Shown piece after piece: positions 44,780 through 54,114 of a DNA stretch of 64,000 bases. How positions within the stretch are numbered: the stretch's first letter is position 1; the number at the start of each line of letters is the position of its first letter. The position numbers were made by a program, and so were the translations under genes. This DNA is from Sulfitobacter guttiformis (lineage in GTDB: Bacteria; Pseudomonadota; Alphaproteobacteria; Rhodobacterales; Rhodobacteraceae), in assembly GCF_003610455.1 (NCBI RefSeq), contig NZ_RAQK01000001.1, forward strand, positions 2,170,001 through 2,234,000, given 5' to 3'. The notes under the pieces are model-generated. The model was given only the letters and a program-made list of their open reading frames with translations. It was not told the DNA's origin and ran no database searches.

Positions 44780-46720
44780 CTAGTGCGTGGTTGCCGGATC
44801 GGTTTTGGAAGTGTCGCGCCAGATCAACGCGACGATTATCGCAGACGCCGCACCTCCGATCAAAGTTGTAAGCAACCCCGGAAAGCTGAAGGCAAAGCCC
44901 GCAGCGCCAAGTGGCAGGCGCATCCATGGTCGTACCATGCCAACGCCCAGAAGATACCCCTCAAGCCCACCGGACAGCAGGATAATTCCGATGATGATGG
45001 ACGGTAGGACGTAGATAAGGGGCGTCAGATCACCTTGAAGCACAAGCGCTGGTTGGAAGAGGAAGAAAAGTGGTACGAAATATATAACCACCCCAAGCCG
45101 CATCGCAGTGAACGAGGTCAGCATAGGCTTGGCCCCTGCAATAGTGGCAGCAAGGAAAGCTGCAGCACCGACAGGGGGCGTAATGACTGACAACATGGCA
45201 TAGTACACAATAAAGAAATGTACGGCGACTGTGTTCAGGCCGCCGATTTCGATGATCGCCGGGGCGAGAGTGACAGCTAGGAAGATATAGGCCACGATCG
45301 CCAATCCGGCCATGCCCATGATAAAGCAGGCTAAAACGCCCAGTGCGATGATCATGTAAACGTTGTCTCCACCCAAAGCTACCAATCCCGAAGTCATGGA
45401 GCCTGTCACGCCTGTGATCGTCAACGCGCTGACGACAAAGGCAATCGGCAAAATGATCGCAGCAGTTTGAGTGACAAGAATGCCAACCTGACGCAGGGTC
45501 GCGAAGAGGCGCTTGGGGGTCATCATGGTTTCACGCTGTAGAAAGCTTAGGGCGATCATCAGCGCACTGGCGTACCACGGCGCATAATACTCCCACCGCA
45601 TGTACAGCAGGCCCCAGACCAGAAAGATCATGACCGACAGGAACGGCCACCCGCGTTTGAGGACTTCGCGGGACGAGGGCAATTTTTCCGGTGCCATCCC
45701 GACCAGACCTTTGCGCGCAGCATAGGCATCAACCTGCAAGATCAGGCCAAAGTAAAATAGAAACGATGGCAAGATCGCCGCGACCATGATGGTTGCGTAG
45801 TCCACGCCAATAGTGATCGCCATCACAAAGGCGATAGCACCCATAACAGGCGGCATAACGACACCACCGGTGGATGCGCATGCCTCGATTGCGGCGGCGT
45901 AATGGGGTGGGTAGCCCACTTTCTTCATTGTCGGAATGGTAATAGAGCCGGTCCCGGCGATATTTGAAAAGATCGAACCGGAAAGCGATCCGAAAAACGC
46001 GCTGGCAACGATGGAAACTTTGGCAGGACCGCCACGGTATTTCCCGAATCCTGCATTCGCCAGATCGATAAAGAACTGCCCCGCGCCGGTGGCAATCAGA
46101 ACACCTGCAAAAACGAGGAAGCCAAGAACTATTTCGGCAACGATTTTCGTCGTGATGCCCATAAGCCCCTCGGTCCGGAATACATGCGCTTCAATCATCC
46201 GCTCGAATGTATAGGGGATGCCCATCAGAAGGCCGGGGAAATAGTCGGCAACTATGGGATAAAGACCCAATAAAAAAACCACCAGCAGAAAGGGGATGCC
46301 GCCTGATCTGCGCGCGACTTCCAGCATCAGTAGCCATAGAACAACGCCAGCGGGAAAGTTCGTCCAGCCCGCCTGCACGATGTCCCACGCATGTGTCGAA
46401 AACCACATCGAGATGCCGAGGGCGATGGCCGCAGCAGCGAGATCATAGATCGGCACTTTGCGTTGTGCTTTATGTCCCGGCAAGGCGATGAAGGCCGCAG
46501 CCAGAAAGATCCCGATAAAAAACCAGTAATACTGCCCTTCAATTAGACGTTTGCCTCCAATCGGCACGCCGAATGTATAGGCCAGCCCCATGCCAAGACC
46601 GCTTGTGCAAAGCAGCACAAATGTGATGCTGGTCCAGGAAAATAGCGGCCCAAGGCGCGTGAGTTCTGAATCGTGCTCTGCATCGGCATTAGAAGCTGTC
46701 TGGTTGGTTGTGTCTGACAT
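44780..46720 (-). CDS. TRAP transporter fused permease (TAXI-type, 4TM/12TM)
   Basis: The 646-residue protein joins the small (DctQ-like) and large (DctM-like) permease subunits in one chain with about 16-18 helices. The large-subunit region shows GSLSGSIFSNIAGTGSITIPTMKKVGYPPHYAAAIEACASTGGVVMPPVMGAIAFVMA, the hallmark of TAXI-type TRAP permeases. It works with the TAXI receptor encoded upstream. The C-terminal extension of about 100 residues with extra helices is common in this group. Confidence 0.93.
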   Translation of the reverse strand: MSDTTNQTASNADAEHDSELTRLGPLFSWTSITFVLLCTSGLGMGLAYTFGVPIGGKRLIEGQYYWFFIGIFLAAAFIALPGHKAQRKVPIYDLAAAAIALGISMWFSTHAWDIVQAGWTNFPAGVVLWLLMLEVARRSGGIPFLLVVFLLGLYPIVADYFPGLLMGIPYTFERMIEAHVFRTEGLMGITTKIVAEIVLGFLVFAGVLIATGAGQFFIDLANAGFGKYRGGPAKVSIVASAFFGSLSGSIFSNIAGTGSITIPTMKKVGYPPHYAAAIEACASTGGVVMPPVMGAIAFVMAITIGVDYATIMVAAILPSFLFYFGLILQVDAYAARKGLVGMAPEKLPSSREVLKRGWPFLSVMIFLVWGLLYMRWEYYAPWYASALMIALSFLQRETMMTPKRLFATLRQVGILVTQTAAIILPIAFVVSALTITGVTGSMTSGLVALGGDNVYMIIALGVLACFIMGMAGLAIVAYIFLAVTLAPAIIEIGGLNTVAVHFFIVYYAMLSVITPPVGAAAFLAATIAGAKPMLTSFTAMRLGVVIYFVPLFFLFQPALVLQGDLTPLIYVLPSIIIGIILLSGGLEGYLLGVGMVRPWMRLPLGAAGFAFSFPGLLTTLIGGAASAIIVALIWRDTSKTDPATTH

Positions 46721-46766
46721 GCGGTTATCCCGGGCAAAAAAAAGTGAATGAAGAAGGGGAGGGCGT

Positions 46767-46790
46767 GACGGAGCGAGGTACCGCTCCGTC
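46767..46790. repeat. Perfect stem-loop between TAXI receptor and permease genes
   Basis: GACGGAGCG (46767-46775) and CGCTCCGTC (46782-46790) form a perfect 9-bp stem with a 6-base loop. It lies after the receptor gene and before the permease gene on the minus strand. Reading that strand it lacks a T-run, so it may stabilise the receptor mRNA end or partly terminate; the T-run is on the + side. Confidence 0.6.
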
Positions 46791-46812
46791 GGTTTTTAAG
46801 CTATTTGCACGC

Positions 46813-48003
46813 TCACAAACGCGAGCGGAAAACCTGTAAGCCTTCGGTGTGTTTGGCCATGATCTCGAGAAATGCTTCATTCTCGAAGTTGATCTCTACA
46901 CCTTGCTCCATTGCTTCTTTCATGCCGGACTGACGTGCTTCGATCCACGCATCCATCTGCGTAATCGCGGCATTGTTCCAAACGTCATCTTCGTCGGTCC
47001 ACTGGCCGATTTCACGCAAATACTTCACAGTGCCTTCGTGGATGGGGATAGGGTTGCTGTCCAGATAGCCTCGGAACAGATCAACGGACATACGTGCCGC
47101 CAACGCATGTGACCCTTTGTAGGTATCATGCGACTGGTCCATCCACTTGGCCATGTTATAGGCAAAATCCACATCTGCTGTTGCCGGTATCGCGTACACA
47201 AAGTTCGAGGTCATCGAAGCAACCCCTTGGGCAGTTTTGACACCCAAAGACACAGTCGTCGGAATGGTCATGGGGCGGTGGTTCAAATATGCGTTCCATC
47301 CATCCTTGTTTTCGGGGTCCATTGCCAGCCAACGGATACTGCCGGGGGCACCCTCCATTTCAGACAGAACTGACGAGATGGGTGAACAATATGCCACGTC
47401 CGATTTGCCCTCGACAACCGAACGGCAGTTTTCGCCGTAGCTGGAAGCGGGAACGTACGTGATTTTCTCTGCAGCTTCTTCGGGCGTCAGTCCAATGAAC
47501 CCCGGGAGGGCCTTTGTTACAGCCGTCACAATTGCCGGTGAAAACACACCAGAGGTGACGCGTACGCCGCCCTTGCCGATATCTTCGAGGGTTTGAAGAT
47601 CGGAATCGCCAGCTACAACAAAGCCCCAAGGCGTATCATTATGATGCCACACAATGCGTTGTGGTAAAGGTTTGGCTGAGGCATAGCCGCCAGTGCCTTC
47701 GGTTTGCGCAGCTATTTCGGACGCTGACACCGACGAAATTGCAATATCTTCGCGATCGGTCAGACGCTTGTAGCGCATTGGCTCACTGTCTTCGGGTACG
47801 ATCCGCACCGTCGTGCCAGTCTCTTTTTGCAGTGCTGGACCCCAACCGTTTGTCGACGCAAAGCTGCCCGTCGATGTTCCTGGCGTGCCGATTACCAACA
47901 AACGAGGCCAATCGTAATCCTGTGCCATTGCCGAAGTCGACAGACCGAATATGACAAGTGCAGAGCTGAGGCCCAACCTTGTTGATACTTTTGAAAAATT
48001 CAT
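46813..48003 (-). CDS. TAXI family TRAP transporter solute-binding protein
   Basis: The 396-residue secreted receptor has a 27-residue signal peptide ending STSAMA-QDY. The TAXI fold follows: LLVIGTPGTSTGSFASTNGWGPALQ at the start of the mature protein, DREDIAISSVSASEIAAQTEG, and GGVRVTSGVFSPAIVTAVTKALPG. It delivers an unknown solute, possibly glutamate-like or an aromatic acid, to the fused permease. It is the first gene of the leftward operon receptor-permease-ABM. Confidence 0.92.
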   Translation of the reverse strand: MNFSKVSTRLGLSSALVIFGLSTSAMAQDYDWPRLLVIGTPGTSTGSFASTNGWGPALQKETGTTVRIVPEDSEPMRYKRLTDREDIAISSVSASEIAAQTEGTGGYASAKPLPQRIVWHHNDTPWGFVVAGDSDLQTLEDIGKGGVRVTSGVFSPAIVTAVTKALPGFIGLTPEEAAEKITYVPASSYGENCRSVVEGKSDVAYCSPISSVLSEMEGAPGSIRWLAMDPENKDGWNAYLNHRPMTIPTTVSLGVKTAQGVASMTSNFVYAIPATADVDFAYNMAKWMDQSHDTYKGSHALAARMSVDLFRGYLDSNPIPIHEGTVKYLREIGQWTDEDDVWNNAAITQMDAWIEARQSGMKEAMEQGVEINFENEAFLEIMAKHTEGLQVFRSRL

Positions 48004-49150
48004 CTTTTCCTCCCGGTTATAGTAACTTGAATGTGCTCCCGGCCGGAGCGCCGTGATTTCAAACCCAAAATGCGGAAATGCAGATTAAATCTGGGAATGT
48101 ACCGGCCGAGGTCGAAGCTGTTGTGCTGGTAGGCTGGCATCCTCCCAATTCTTTTTAGGCCTGCTCTGATGAGGTCAAATGCCTCAGAAGTGGGCCATGA
48201 TTTGCGAAGCTGAACGTCCTCCTCCCGAAGACGTCAGCCCCTCTCTGAATCGGAGGTTAGGGATAAATTTTATATATCGCAATACCGCTGAGCGGAACTT
48301 CGTTCCACTCTATGAATTATCCGGTTCGGGGAAAGATGGTTGCGGCGCGTCAAGCCTTTCGGACATTGTACTGGCGCTGTAGCCAAGTCATGCATGCTTG
48401 CGCATCCGGATCGACGATCACGAAATGGCAATTATGTCAGGTCTGGAGTGCATTAGCTGCGACCAAGACGCATCCCCGTCACCTTTCAGCAAGTTTAGTA
48501 TTACGGCGTAAGAATTGTTAGTTCGCTGCACGGTTTTGGCAGTGCCCTGCATGTGGGATTTTACAGATGCCGCTTTTTCTGGGTGGGCGGATCAAAAGTT
48601 GATTGCGGTAACACATTTTCAAAAATGAGTGGCTTAATGTCATGCCTCGGAAACCAGATCTGTCCGGCAAGGCCTCGCTGTTTAGTAACAGCGCTATCAG
48701 ATCGAACATTCCTGCTCGACCGCCTGTAATCTGAAAAAGGCTTCGTCGTTTCACGATGAAAAACGCCATCAACGCCAGAGATAACCATGGGCATCTTTAA
48801 GACTGCTCCGGATTAAGCCCAAGGCCGAAATGCAGTCCAATAGCGTCTTTACCCGCGTCGGAGCGCTGGTTCTCCCCGCAAGTTTCGTGTTCGGCAAGTC
48901 GGCAGCAACGAGATGGCAAGCTCCTAAGTGGTGTCAACGCTGATGGCTGCTGCGAATTCTCGGGCCAGCTTTCTCTATGCTTTGAATAACGCAGGATCCC
49001 TGAACCATGATCTCACTCGGTCTGAAGTGACGGAAGTGCTGAGTGCGCTGGTTTCCGGTGTTTGGATGATGCCTAACGGCGCGGCTTCGCATAGCCTTGT
49101 CATTGAAATCTATGGGGACTGGGGCGAATTCCGCGTTTGGCGGACGCTTA
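48004..49150. other. 1.15-kb gene-poor region
   Basis: Between the TAXI receptor start and the tRNA terminator I see no gene I can defend. Frames such as 48179-48382 (+), 48518-48794 (-) and 48928-49173 (+) lack family motifs and consistent upstream signals. The sequence has the look of decayed coding DNA next to a tRNA gene. The receptor promoter should lie in the left 150 bases. Confidence 0.45.
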
Positions 49151-49182
49151 AACGACAAACCCCGCCGGGTTAAGGGCGGGGC
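49151..49182 (-). terminator. Intrinsic terminator of the tRNA gene
   Basis: CCCCGCC (49160-49166) pairs with GGCGGGG (49175-49181). Read on the minus strand it lies 12 bases after the tRNA CCA end and is followed by TTTGTCGTTT, suiting termination of the leftward tRNA transcript. Confidence 0.65.
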
Positions 49183-49193
49183 TTCTGTTGTTA

Positions 49194-49270
<77 letters not shown>

Positions 49271-49452
49271 CCAATGTGGGTTCACTAAGGCATGCCGAAC
49301 TGGACGGCAAGTAGATTTCCGAGAATTCTTTCCAAATTGTGCTTATTTTTTCAAGATCAACAAAAAGACCTGCTTTTGTTATGGTTCTTTTCTATCTCGC
49401 GCTTGCCTTTGTATGCGAAGCGGTTGGGTGGGGACAGGACGGGGCCGCATGA

Positions 49453-50856
49453 TTAAAGCGCGGCAAGCCGAGCGGTCATTGCCGCGGCTAGTTGCAGATC
49501 GGCCAACAAGAGGGCGCGCATGCTTTCAGATTCCCCGCTCCGCAAAAGAGCGGAGGGATGCAAAGTGATCAGCACGGGTATCCCTTCGCGCCCACGCTCC
49601 ACGCGGCCACGGCGCGTCATCAGGGCTGCGCCATCGCCCGTGAGGGTTTGCGCGGCGGTAGCGCCAAGCGCTATGATCAATGCAGGTTGTATCTGTGCAA
49701 TCTCGCGCTCGAGCCATACGCGACAGGCATCGACTTCTTTCCTGTGGGGACTCTGGTGAATGCGTCGCTTGCCTCTGGGCGTAAATTTGAAATGCTTGAC
49801 TGCATTGGTGACGTAAGCGGCGCTTCGGTCCAGCCCCGCCTCGGTGGCGATCGCGTCAAACAGCTGTCCCGCTGGGCCGACAAAGGGCAGACCTGCCAGA
49901 TCTTCTTGGTCACCGGGTTGCTCGCCGACAATCATCAGTGTTGCGTCGGTGGGGCCTGTTCCCGGTACTGCCTGCGTGGCCTGCGCACCGATCGGACAGC
50001 GTGTACAGGCATGAAGATCATCAGCTACCTCCCGTTGCGGCAGCCGCTCCAGTATGCGCTCTGCGCGCATCGGCGGAAGGGTGGGCGCATCCTCCTGCAT
50101 CTTGCGCATCCGTGCTTCGGCACCTGCAATAAGACCGGGGATGAGGTCAGCCTCCGGCAGGTTTTTCCAGTATTTCTTTGGCATCTCCGATTGCATCGCC
50201 TTAATTTTGAGGCGGGCGGGGTTAAAGATATTTGCGTAGTAGGTCTTCCAGAGTTCCTCAGTCTCGTCGCTAAGATCAAGACGCGCACTGGTCACGGCTT
50301 TGTGGTCCAAATCGCCAGCAGCGAACCGCGTGGTCACTTCGGGTGTCACGATGACCCAATCCATATCACCAAAACGACGGGTGAAAAACGGGGCGATCAG
50401 TTCCTCTATTCTATGATCCGGCTCGAACCAACTGATGAATTGGCGGCGGTTGGCGCCTTGCTTTGTTATCTCGCGAAACCGGACAAACGCTTTCATTTTG
50501 TGCATGTCGCGGCGGATATTCTTGGCCCATGCTTCGAGTTGCTGTACTTCGGCATCGGCACGATTGCCCAGAAGGCGCGTGTTTCCCCGACAGCGGAGCA
50601 ACACCCGGTAGAGCAAATCATGAGAGCCCTCCGTCCGGTGCGCGCAGATCAGTTTTGCCATCGGCACGAAACCGGCAGGCACCGTCATGTCACGCGAGGC
50701 GGGCAGGGGAGAACCACCGCCAAACAGGCTCTCTGCGTCACCCTCCATCGTCCACTCAACATCATCAGCGGCCACGTCATTGCTGGCCAGCGCCCGTGCT
50801 GCATCGCGCCACGCTTCATATGTTCCCAGTCGTGGCAGGCGGGGGGCAAAGATCAC
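49453..50856 (-). CDS. UdgX-family uracil-DNA-binding protein fused to a DUF4130 domain
   Basis: The 467-residue fusion has an N-terminal DUF4130-type domain (about residues 1-240) and a C-terminal family-4-like uracil-DNA glycosylase (about 275-467). The UDG part has GEQPGDQEDLAGLPFVGPAG (311-330), the UdgX-specific loop KRRIHQSP (363-370) and HPSA (433-436). In studied UdgX the His of KRRIH forms a covalent bond with the uracil site, trapping the protein on DNA; here that is His367. Cys284, Cys287 and Cys378 are iron-sulfur ligand candidates, while the place of the usual family-4 Cys is His355. The GTG start overlaps the radical SAM gene by 4 nt. Confidence 0.92.
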   Translation of the reverse strand: MIFAPRLPRLGTYEAWRDAARALASNDVAADDVEWTMEGDAESLFGGGSPLPASRDMTVPAGFVPMAKLICAHRTEGSHDLLYRVLLRCRGNTRLLGNRADAEVQQLEAWAKNIRRDMHKMKAFVRFREITKQGANRRQFISWFEPDHRIEELIAPFFTRRFGDMDWVIVTPEVTTRFAAGDLDHKAVTSARLDLSDETEELWKTYYANIFNPARLKIKAMQSEMPKKYWKNLPEADLIPGLIAGAEARMRKMQEDAPTLPPMRAERILERLPQREVADDLHACTRCPIGAQATQAVPGTGPTDATLMIVGEQPGDQEDLAGLPFVGPAGQLFDAIATEAGLDRSAAYVTNAVKHFKFTPRGKRRIHQSPHRKEVDACRVWLEREIAQIQPALIIALGATAAQTLTGDGAALMTRRGRVERGREGIPVLITLHPSALLRSGESESMRALLLADLQLAAAMTARLAAL

Positions 50857-52088
50857 AAAAGGCTCAACTGCTCGGGTGGGGGGGCAAAGCGTGCACGCAG
50901 ATTGGCCGCATCTGTCAACCCGCCCGGTGACCAGTCGCGGGCGGTGATGAACGGCTTTGCCTTGTTCATTAGCGCGCCGATCCGCTTGAGATCACCAAAC
51001 CCCAATGCTCCGCTCCGCCGCGCAGACAGAATACGCGCCACGGATTTCGTCCCGAAACCCGGTACCCGCAGAAGCATGTCGCGACCTCCACGGTTCACAT
51101 CCACAGGAAACATTTCACGGTTCGCCAGCGCCCAGGCCAGCTTTGGATCAATCTCAAGATCAAGCATGCCGTCAGTTGCCGCCGACGCAATTTCGTCGGC
51201 CTGATACCCATAGAACCGCAGTAGCCAATCCGCCTGATACAATCTGTGCTCGCGCACCAGCGGCGGTTTGATCAGGGGCAGCGCGGCGGTGCTGTCGGGT
51301 ATAGGTGAAAAGGCGGAGTAATAAACTCGCTTGAGCTTGTACGAACTATAAAGCCGAGTTGAGCTTTGCAAAATCGTGGCATCATTCGCTCCGTCAGCGC
51401 CTACAATCATTTGCGTGCTTTGCCCCGCAGGAGCAAATTTCGCCGCGCGCCGTCCGGTGTGGGTTCGGTCTTTTGCGGCTTCCTTGCGTAGCTGCACACG
51501 GCCCATAGCGCGGCGAATTTCATCGCCGTTTTTCTCGGGAGCATAGGCCTTGATTCCGGCGTCGGTTGGCAGCTCGATGTTCATAGACAGGCGGTCGGCA
51601 AGCAGGCCAGCCTCTTCTATCAACTCGGGCGAAGCGTCGGGAATCGTTTTGAGATGGATGTAGCCACGAAAGTGGTGGTCGTGCCGAAGGCTACGGGCAA
51701 TCCGAACCATATCGCCCATTGTATCGTCAGGGCTTTTTATGATGCCCGAGGATAGAAACAGTCCCTCGATATAGTTGCGCCTGTAGAACTCGGTGGTCAG
51801 GTGCACGACCTCCTCTACCGTAAACCGCGCGCGGGGCACCTGTGAAGAGACGCGGTTGATGCAATACGCACAGTCATAAATGCAGAAATTCGTCATAAGG
51901 ATTTTAAGCAGGCTGATACACCGTCCATCGGGCGCATAGGCATGACAAATCCCGGACCCTTCGGTACTGCCAAGGCCGTTACCGTCCGCGCTGCTCCGCT
52001 TTGTCGTGCCTGATGATGCACATGATGCATCATATTTCGCAGCATCGCTCAGCAACGCCAGTTTTTCCTGTAGGGTCAATTTTGTCAT
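50853..52088 (-). CDS. Putative DNA modification/repair radical SAM protein
   Basis: From the ATG at 52088 the protein has 411 residues. The radical SAM cysteines are C69, C73 and C76 in NFCIYDCAYCINR. A C-terminal helix-hairpin-helix (LLRVPGFGTKSVARILSARR) suggests DNA binding. This family is known for constant pairing with UdgX/DUF4130 proteins and is thought to act in DNA repair. It is the first gene of the pair and is preceded by a LexA box only 4 bases upstream. The start was chosen by the family N-terminus MTKLTLQEKLALLSDAAKYD. Confidence 0.9.
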   Translation of the reverse strand: MTKLTLQEKLALLSDAAKYDASCASSGTTKRSSADGNGLGSTEGSGICHAYAPDGRCISLLKILMTNFCIYDCAYCINRVSSQVPRARFTVEEVVHLTTEFYRRNYIEGLFLSSGIIKSPDDTMGDMVRIARSLRHDHHFRGYIHLKTIPDASPELIEEAGLLADRLSMNIELPTDAGIKAYAPEKNGDEIRRAMGRVQLRKEAAKDRTHTGRRAAKFAPAGQSTQMIVGADGANDATILQSSTRLYSSYKLKRVYYSAFSPIPDSTAALPLIKPPLVREHRLYQADWLLRFYGYQADEIASAATDGMLDLEIDPKLAWALANREMFPVDVNRGGRDMLLRVPGFGTKSVARILSARRSGALGFGDLKRIGALMNKAKPFITARDWSPGGLTDAANLRARFAPPPEQLSLL

Positions 52089-52091
52089 AAT

Positions 52092-52106
52092 GTTCTTATA
52101 ATGTTC
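52092..52106. promoter_or_regulatory. LexA (SOS) box of alphaproteobacterial type
   Basis: GTTC (52092-52095), seven bases, GTTC (52103-52106) exactly match the alphaproteobacterial LexA consensus GTTC-N7-GTTC. It lies 4 bases from the start codon of the radical SAM gene and 87 bases from creA on the other side. LexA binding there would block translation-start-proximal transcription, giving damage-inducible expression of the radical SAM-UdgX operon. Confidence 0.75.
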
Positions 52107-52192
52107 TCGCCGTATTGCTGACAAGGAAATTACGACGTGAAAATATATCGCCTGTGCGACGGAACAACGCACCCTTTCGGGCGTTTGGGCAT

Positions 52193-52642
52193 ATGATGAA
52201 ACGAATATGCACTTTGCTCGCTCTGTCCCTTCCTGCTGTTGGCCACGCCGAGCAGGTGGGTAATGTTGATGTTGACTGGCTCGGAAATGATCTGATCATC
52301 GAAGCATTGGCCGATCCAGAAGTTGAGGGGGTTACCTGTCACGTCACTTACTTCGAGCGTGGGATTATCGACCGCCTACAAAAGGGGAATTGGTTCGAAG
52401 ATCCGTCGAACTCTTCCATATCCTGCCGCCAGACCGGCCCTATTAAGATTGGCGATATTGATCGCGGCGACGAGGGCGAGGATGTCTTTACAAAAAGCCG
52501 ATCGATCATCTTCAAATCTATCAAGATCAAGCGGATTTTTGACGAGAAAAACCAGACGCTCATCTACATAAGCCATGCGCGCGACGTGCAAAACGGCTCT
52601 GCCAAAATGTCGATGTCAACGGTACCGCTTTATCAGCCATAA
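52193..52642 (+). CDS. creA: CreA family protein
   Basis: The 149-residue secreted protein has a signal peptide (residues 1-20, ending GHA-EQV). It shows the CreA pattern: VDWLGNDLIIEALADPEVEGVTCHVTYFERG, then DPSNSSISCRQTGPI. The function of CreA is unknown; in enterobacteria it sits in the cre locus. Two consecutive ATGs (52193, 52196) are both possible starts; the frame extends up to 52115 without homology. It is divergent from the SOS operon. Confidence 0.9.
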   Translation: MMKRICTLLALSLPAVGHAEQVGNVDVDWLGNDLIIEALADPEVEGVTCHVTYFERGIIDRLQKGNWFEDPSNSSISCRQTGPIKIGDIDRGDEGEDVFTKSRSIIFKSIKIKRIFDEKNQTLIYISHARDVQNGSAKMSMSTVPLYQP

Positions 52643-52766
52643 ATCGGCCAAGTATTGTCGGCCTTCATCGGCGAAGGCCCGCGTGTGCTGGTTTATCCTC
52701 TATTGCTCCGCCACCACATTCGGATAGCATGCAGAAAAAACAAATCACATCGACGGGGCAGTTATC

Positions 52767-53912
52767 ATGACACTTTCACGCAGACATTTTGGATTGGGCC
52801 TCGGGGTTCTTACCCTCGCCGCTTGTACTGGTGGCGTCAGTGGGGTGGTGCCCTCCGGAGGGGCGGGGGGACTGCCGTCCGACCTGTTGCCTGTTCCGAA
52901 TGCCAGCTATGATGCTTGGGTTAACAGTTTTCGCAGTCGGGCAGCAGCGAGCGGGATTTCTCAATCAACGCTCACAGCGGCGTTTCGCGGCACTGGCTAT
53001 CTTCCCGGCTGCGTGAAGCGTGATCGCAACCAGACCGAGTTCAAGCGCAGTCTCGAAGATTACCTTGCCATCGCCGCTTCTGATGAGCGGATCAGCAAGG
53101 GGCGCGCAGCATTTGCCCGTCATGGCGGCACCTTGCAAACTCTCGAGGGGCGATACGGCGTAGATGCCGAGATTATCTGTGCGATCTGGGGACTGGAAAG
53201 CTTTTTTGGCGAGCGGCGCGGCGATGTACCGGTGATTTCTGCTACATCAACGCTAGCGTTCGACGGGAGACGTGGTGCCTTTTTTGAAAGTCAGCTGATT
53301 GCAGCGCTCAAGATCGTCCAAAATGGTGATATTCCAGCTTCGCGCCTAACTGGGTCATGGGCAGGCGCAATGGGTCATACCCAGTTTATTCCTACGTCCT
53401 ATCAGGCCTTTGCAGTCGATTTTACCGGCGATGGCCGTCGCGACATCTGGTCTGACGACCCAACTGATTCGCTCGCCTCGACGGCCGCCTATTTGCAGAA
53501 AAACGGCTGGACACGTGGTGTGAAATGGGGAGGCGAGGTTGGCAATGGCGCGCCGCAAGGCAGCATAATACAGCCCCAGCAAGGTGGTCCTCGCTTTGCG
53601 GTGACAAGCAACTTCCGAGCGATCAAGCGGTACAATAACTCTGATGCTTATGCGATCGGTGTGGGGCATCTGGCGGACCGTATCGCTGGCGCAGGCCCCT
53701 TGCGCAGCAGCTTTCCACCCGATGTGAACGGTCTCACAAAGGATGACCGCATCGCTTTGCAGCAGCGTCTGACCGCAAAAGGCTTTGATACCGGCGGAAG
53801 TGATGGCGTTATCGGCCCTAACAGTGAAAAGGCAATCAGCGCATTTCAGGCCAGCCGTGGAATGCCTGTCACTGGTACTCCCTCTCAAGCACTGCTTGCC
53901 CAGCTCAGCTGA
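52767..53912 (+). CDS. Lytic murein transglycosylase (MltB/SLT-2 type) with peptidoglycan-binding domain
   Basis: The 381-residue lipoprotein has a signal ending in the lipobox LAAC (Cys19), with a twin arginine at RRHFG. The SLT-2 domain follows with the catalytic Glu in CAIWGLESFFG (about residue 152) and GSWAGAMGHTQFIPTSYQAFAVDFTGDGRRD. A PG_binding_1 repeat forms the C-terminus (about 320-381: LQQRLTAKGFDTGG and IGPNSEKAISAFQ). It cleaves glycan strands to anhydromuropeptides at the inner face of the outer membrane. Confidence 0.94.
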   Translation: MTLSRRHFGLGLGVLTLAACTGGVSGVVPSGGAGGLPSDLLPVPNASYDAWVNSFRSRAAASGISQSTLTAAFRGTGYLPGCVKRDRNQTEFKRSLEDYLAIAASDERISKGRAAFARHGGTLQTLEGRYGVDAEIICAIWGLESFFGERRGDVPVISATSTLAFDGRRGAFFESQLIAALKIVQNGDIPASRLTGSWAGAMGHTQFIPTSYQAFAVDFTGDGRRDIWSDDPTDSLASTAAYLQKNGWTRGVKWGGEVGNGAPQGSIIQPQQGGPRFAVTSNFRAIKRYNNSDAYAIGVGHLADRIAGAGPLRSSFPPDVNGLTKDDRIALQQRLTAKGFDTGGSDGVIGPNSEKAISAFQASRGMPVTGTPSQALLAQLS

Positions 53913-54114
53913 TTACTCTTTAAAAAACCACGTTGATCATCGGCACACTTGGCATTGTTGAGTTATCCTCAATAATGTCGAAAGGTAGCCGCACCGTAAT
54001 TATACCCGCCGGCGTTGTATTTTCCATGAAATCATAGAGGTAGGTGGTGCGGTCTCATTTGTGCCCTTTTTCGGGATTATGCCGTTTTTGAATACAATAA
54101 TCCGATAGGCTCCA

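Noticed and set aside
48518..48794. Leftward frames considered as a transposase remnant
   Set aside because: No DDE motif, terminal repeats or family resemblance could be made out.
49492..51204. 570-codon rightward frame opposite udgX and the radical SAM gene
   Set aside because: It is antisense to two genes with intact catalytic motifs; its product has no recognisable domain.
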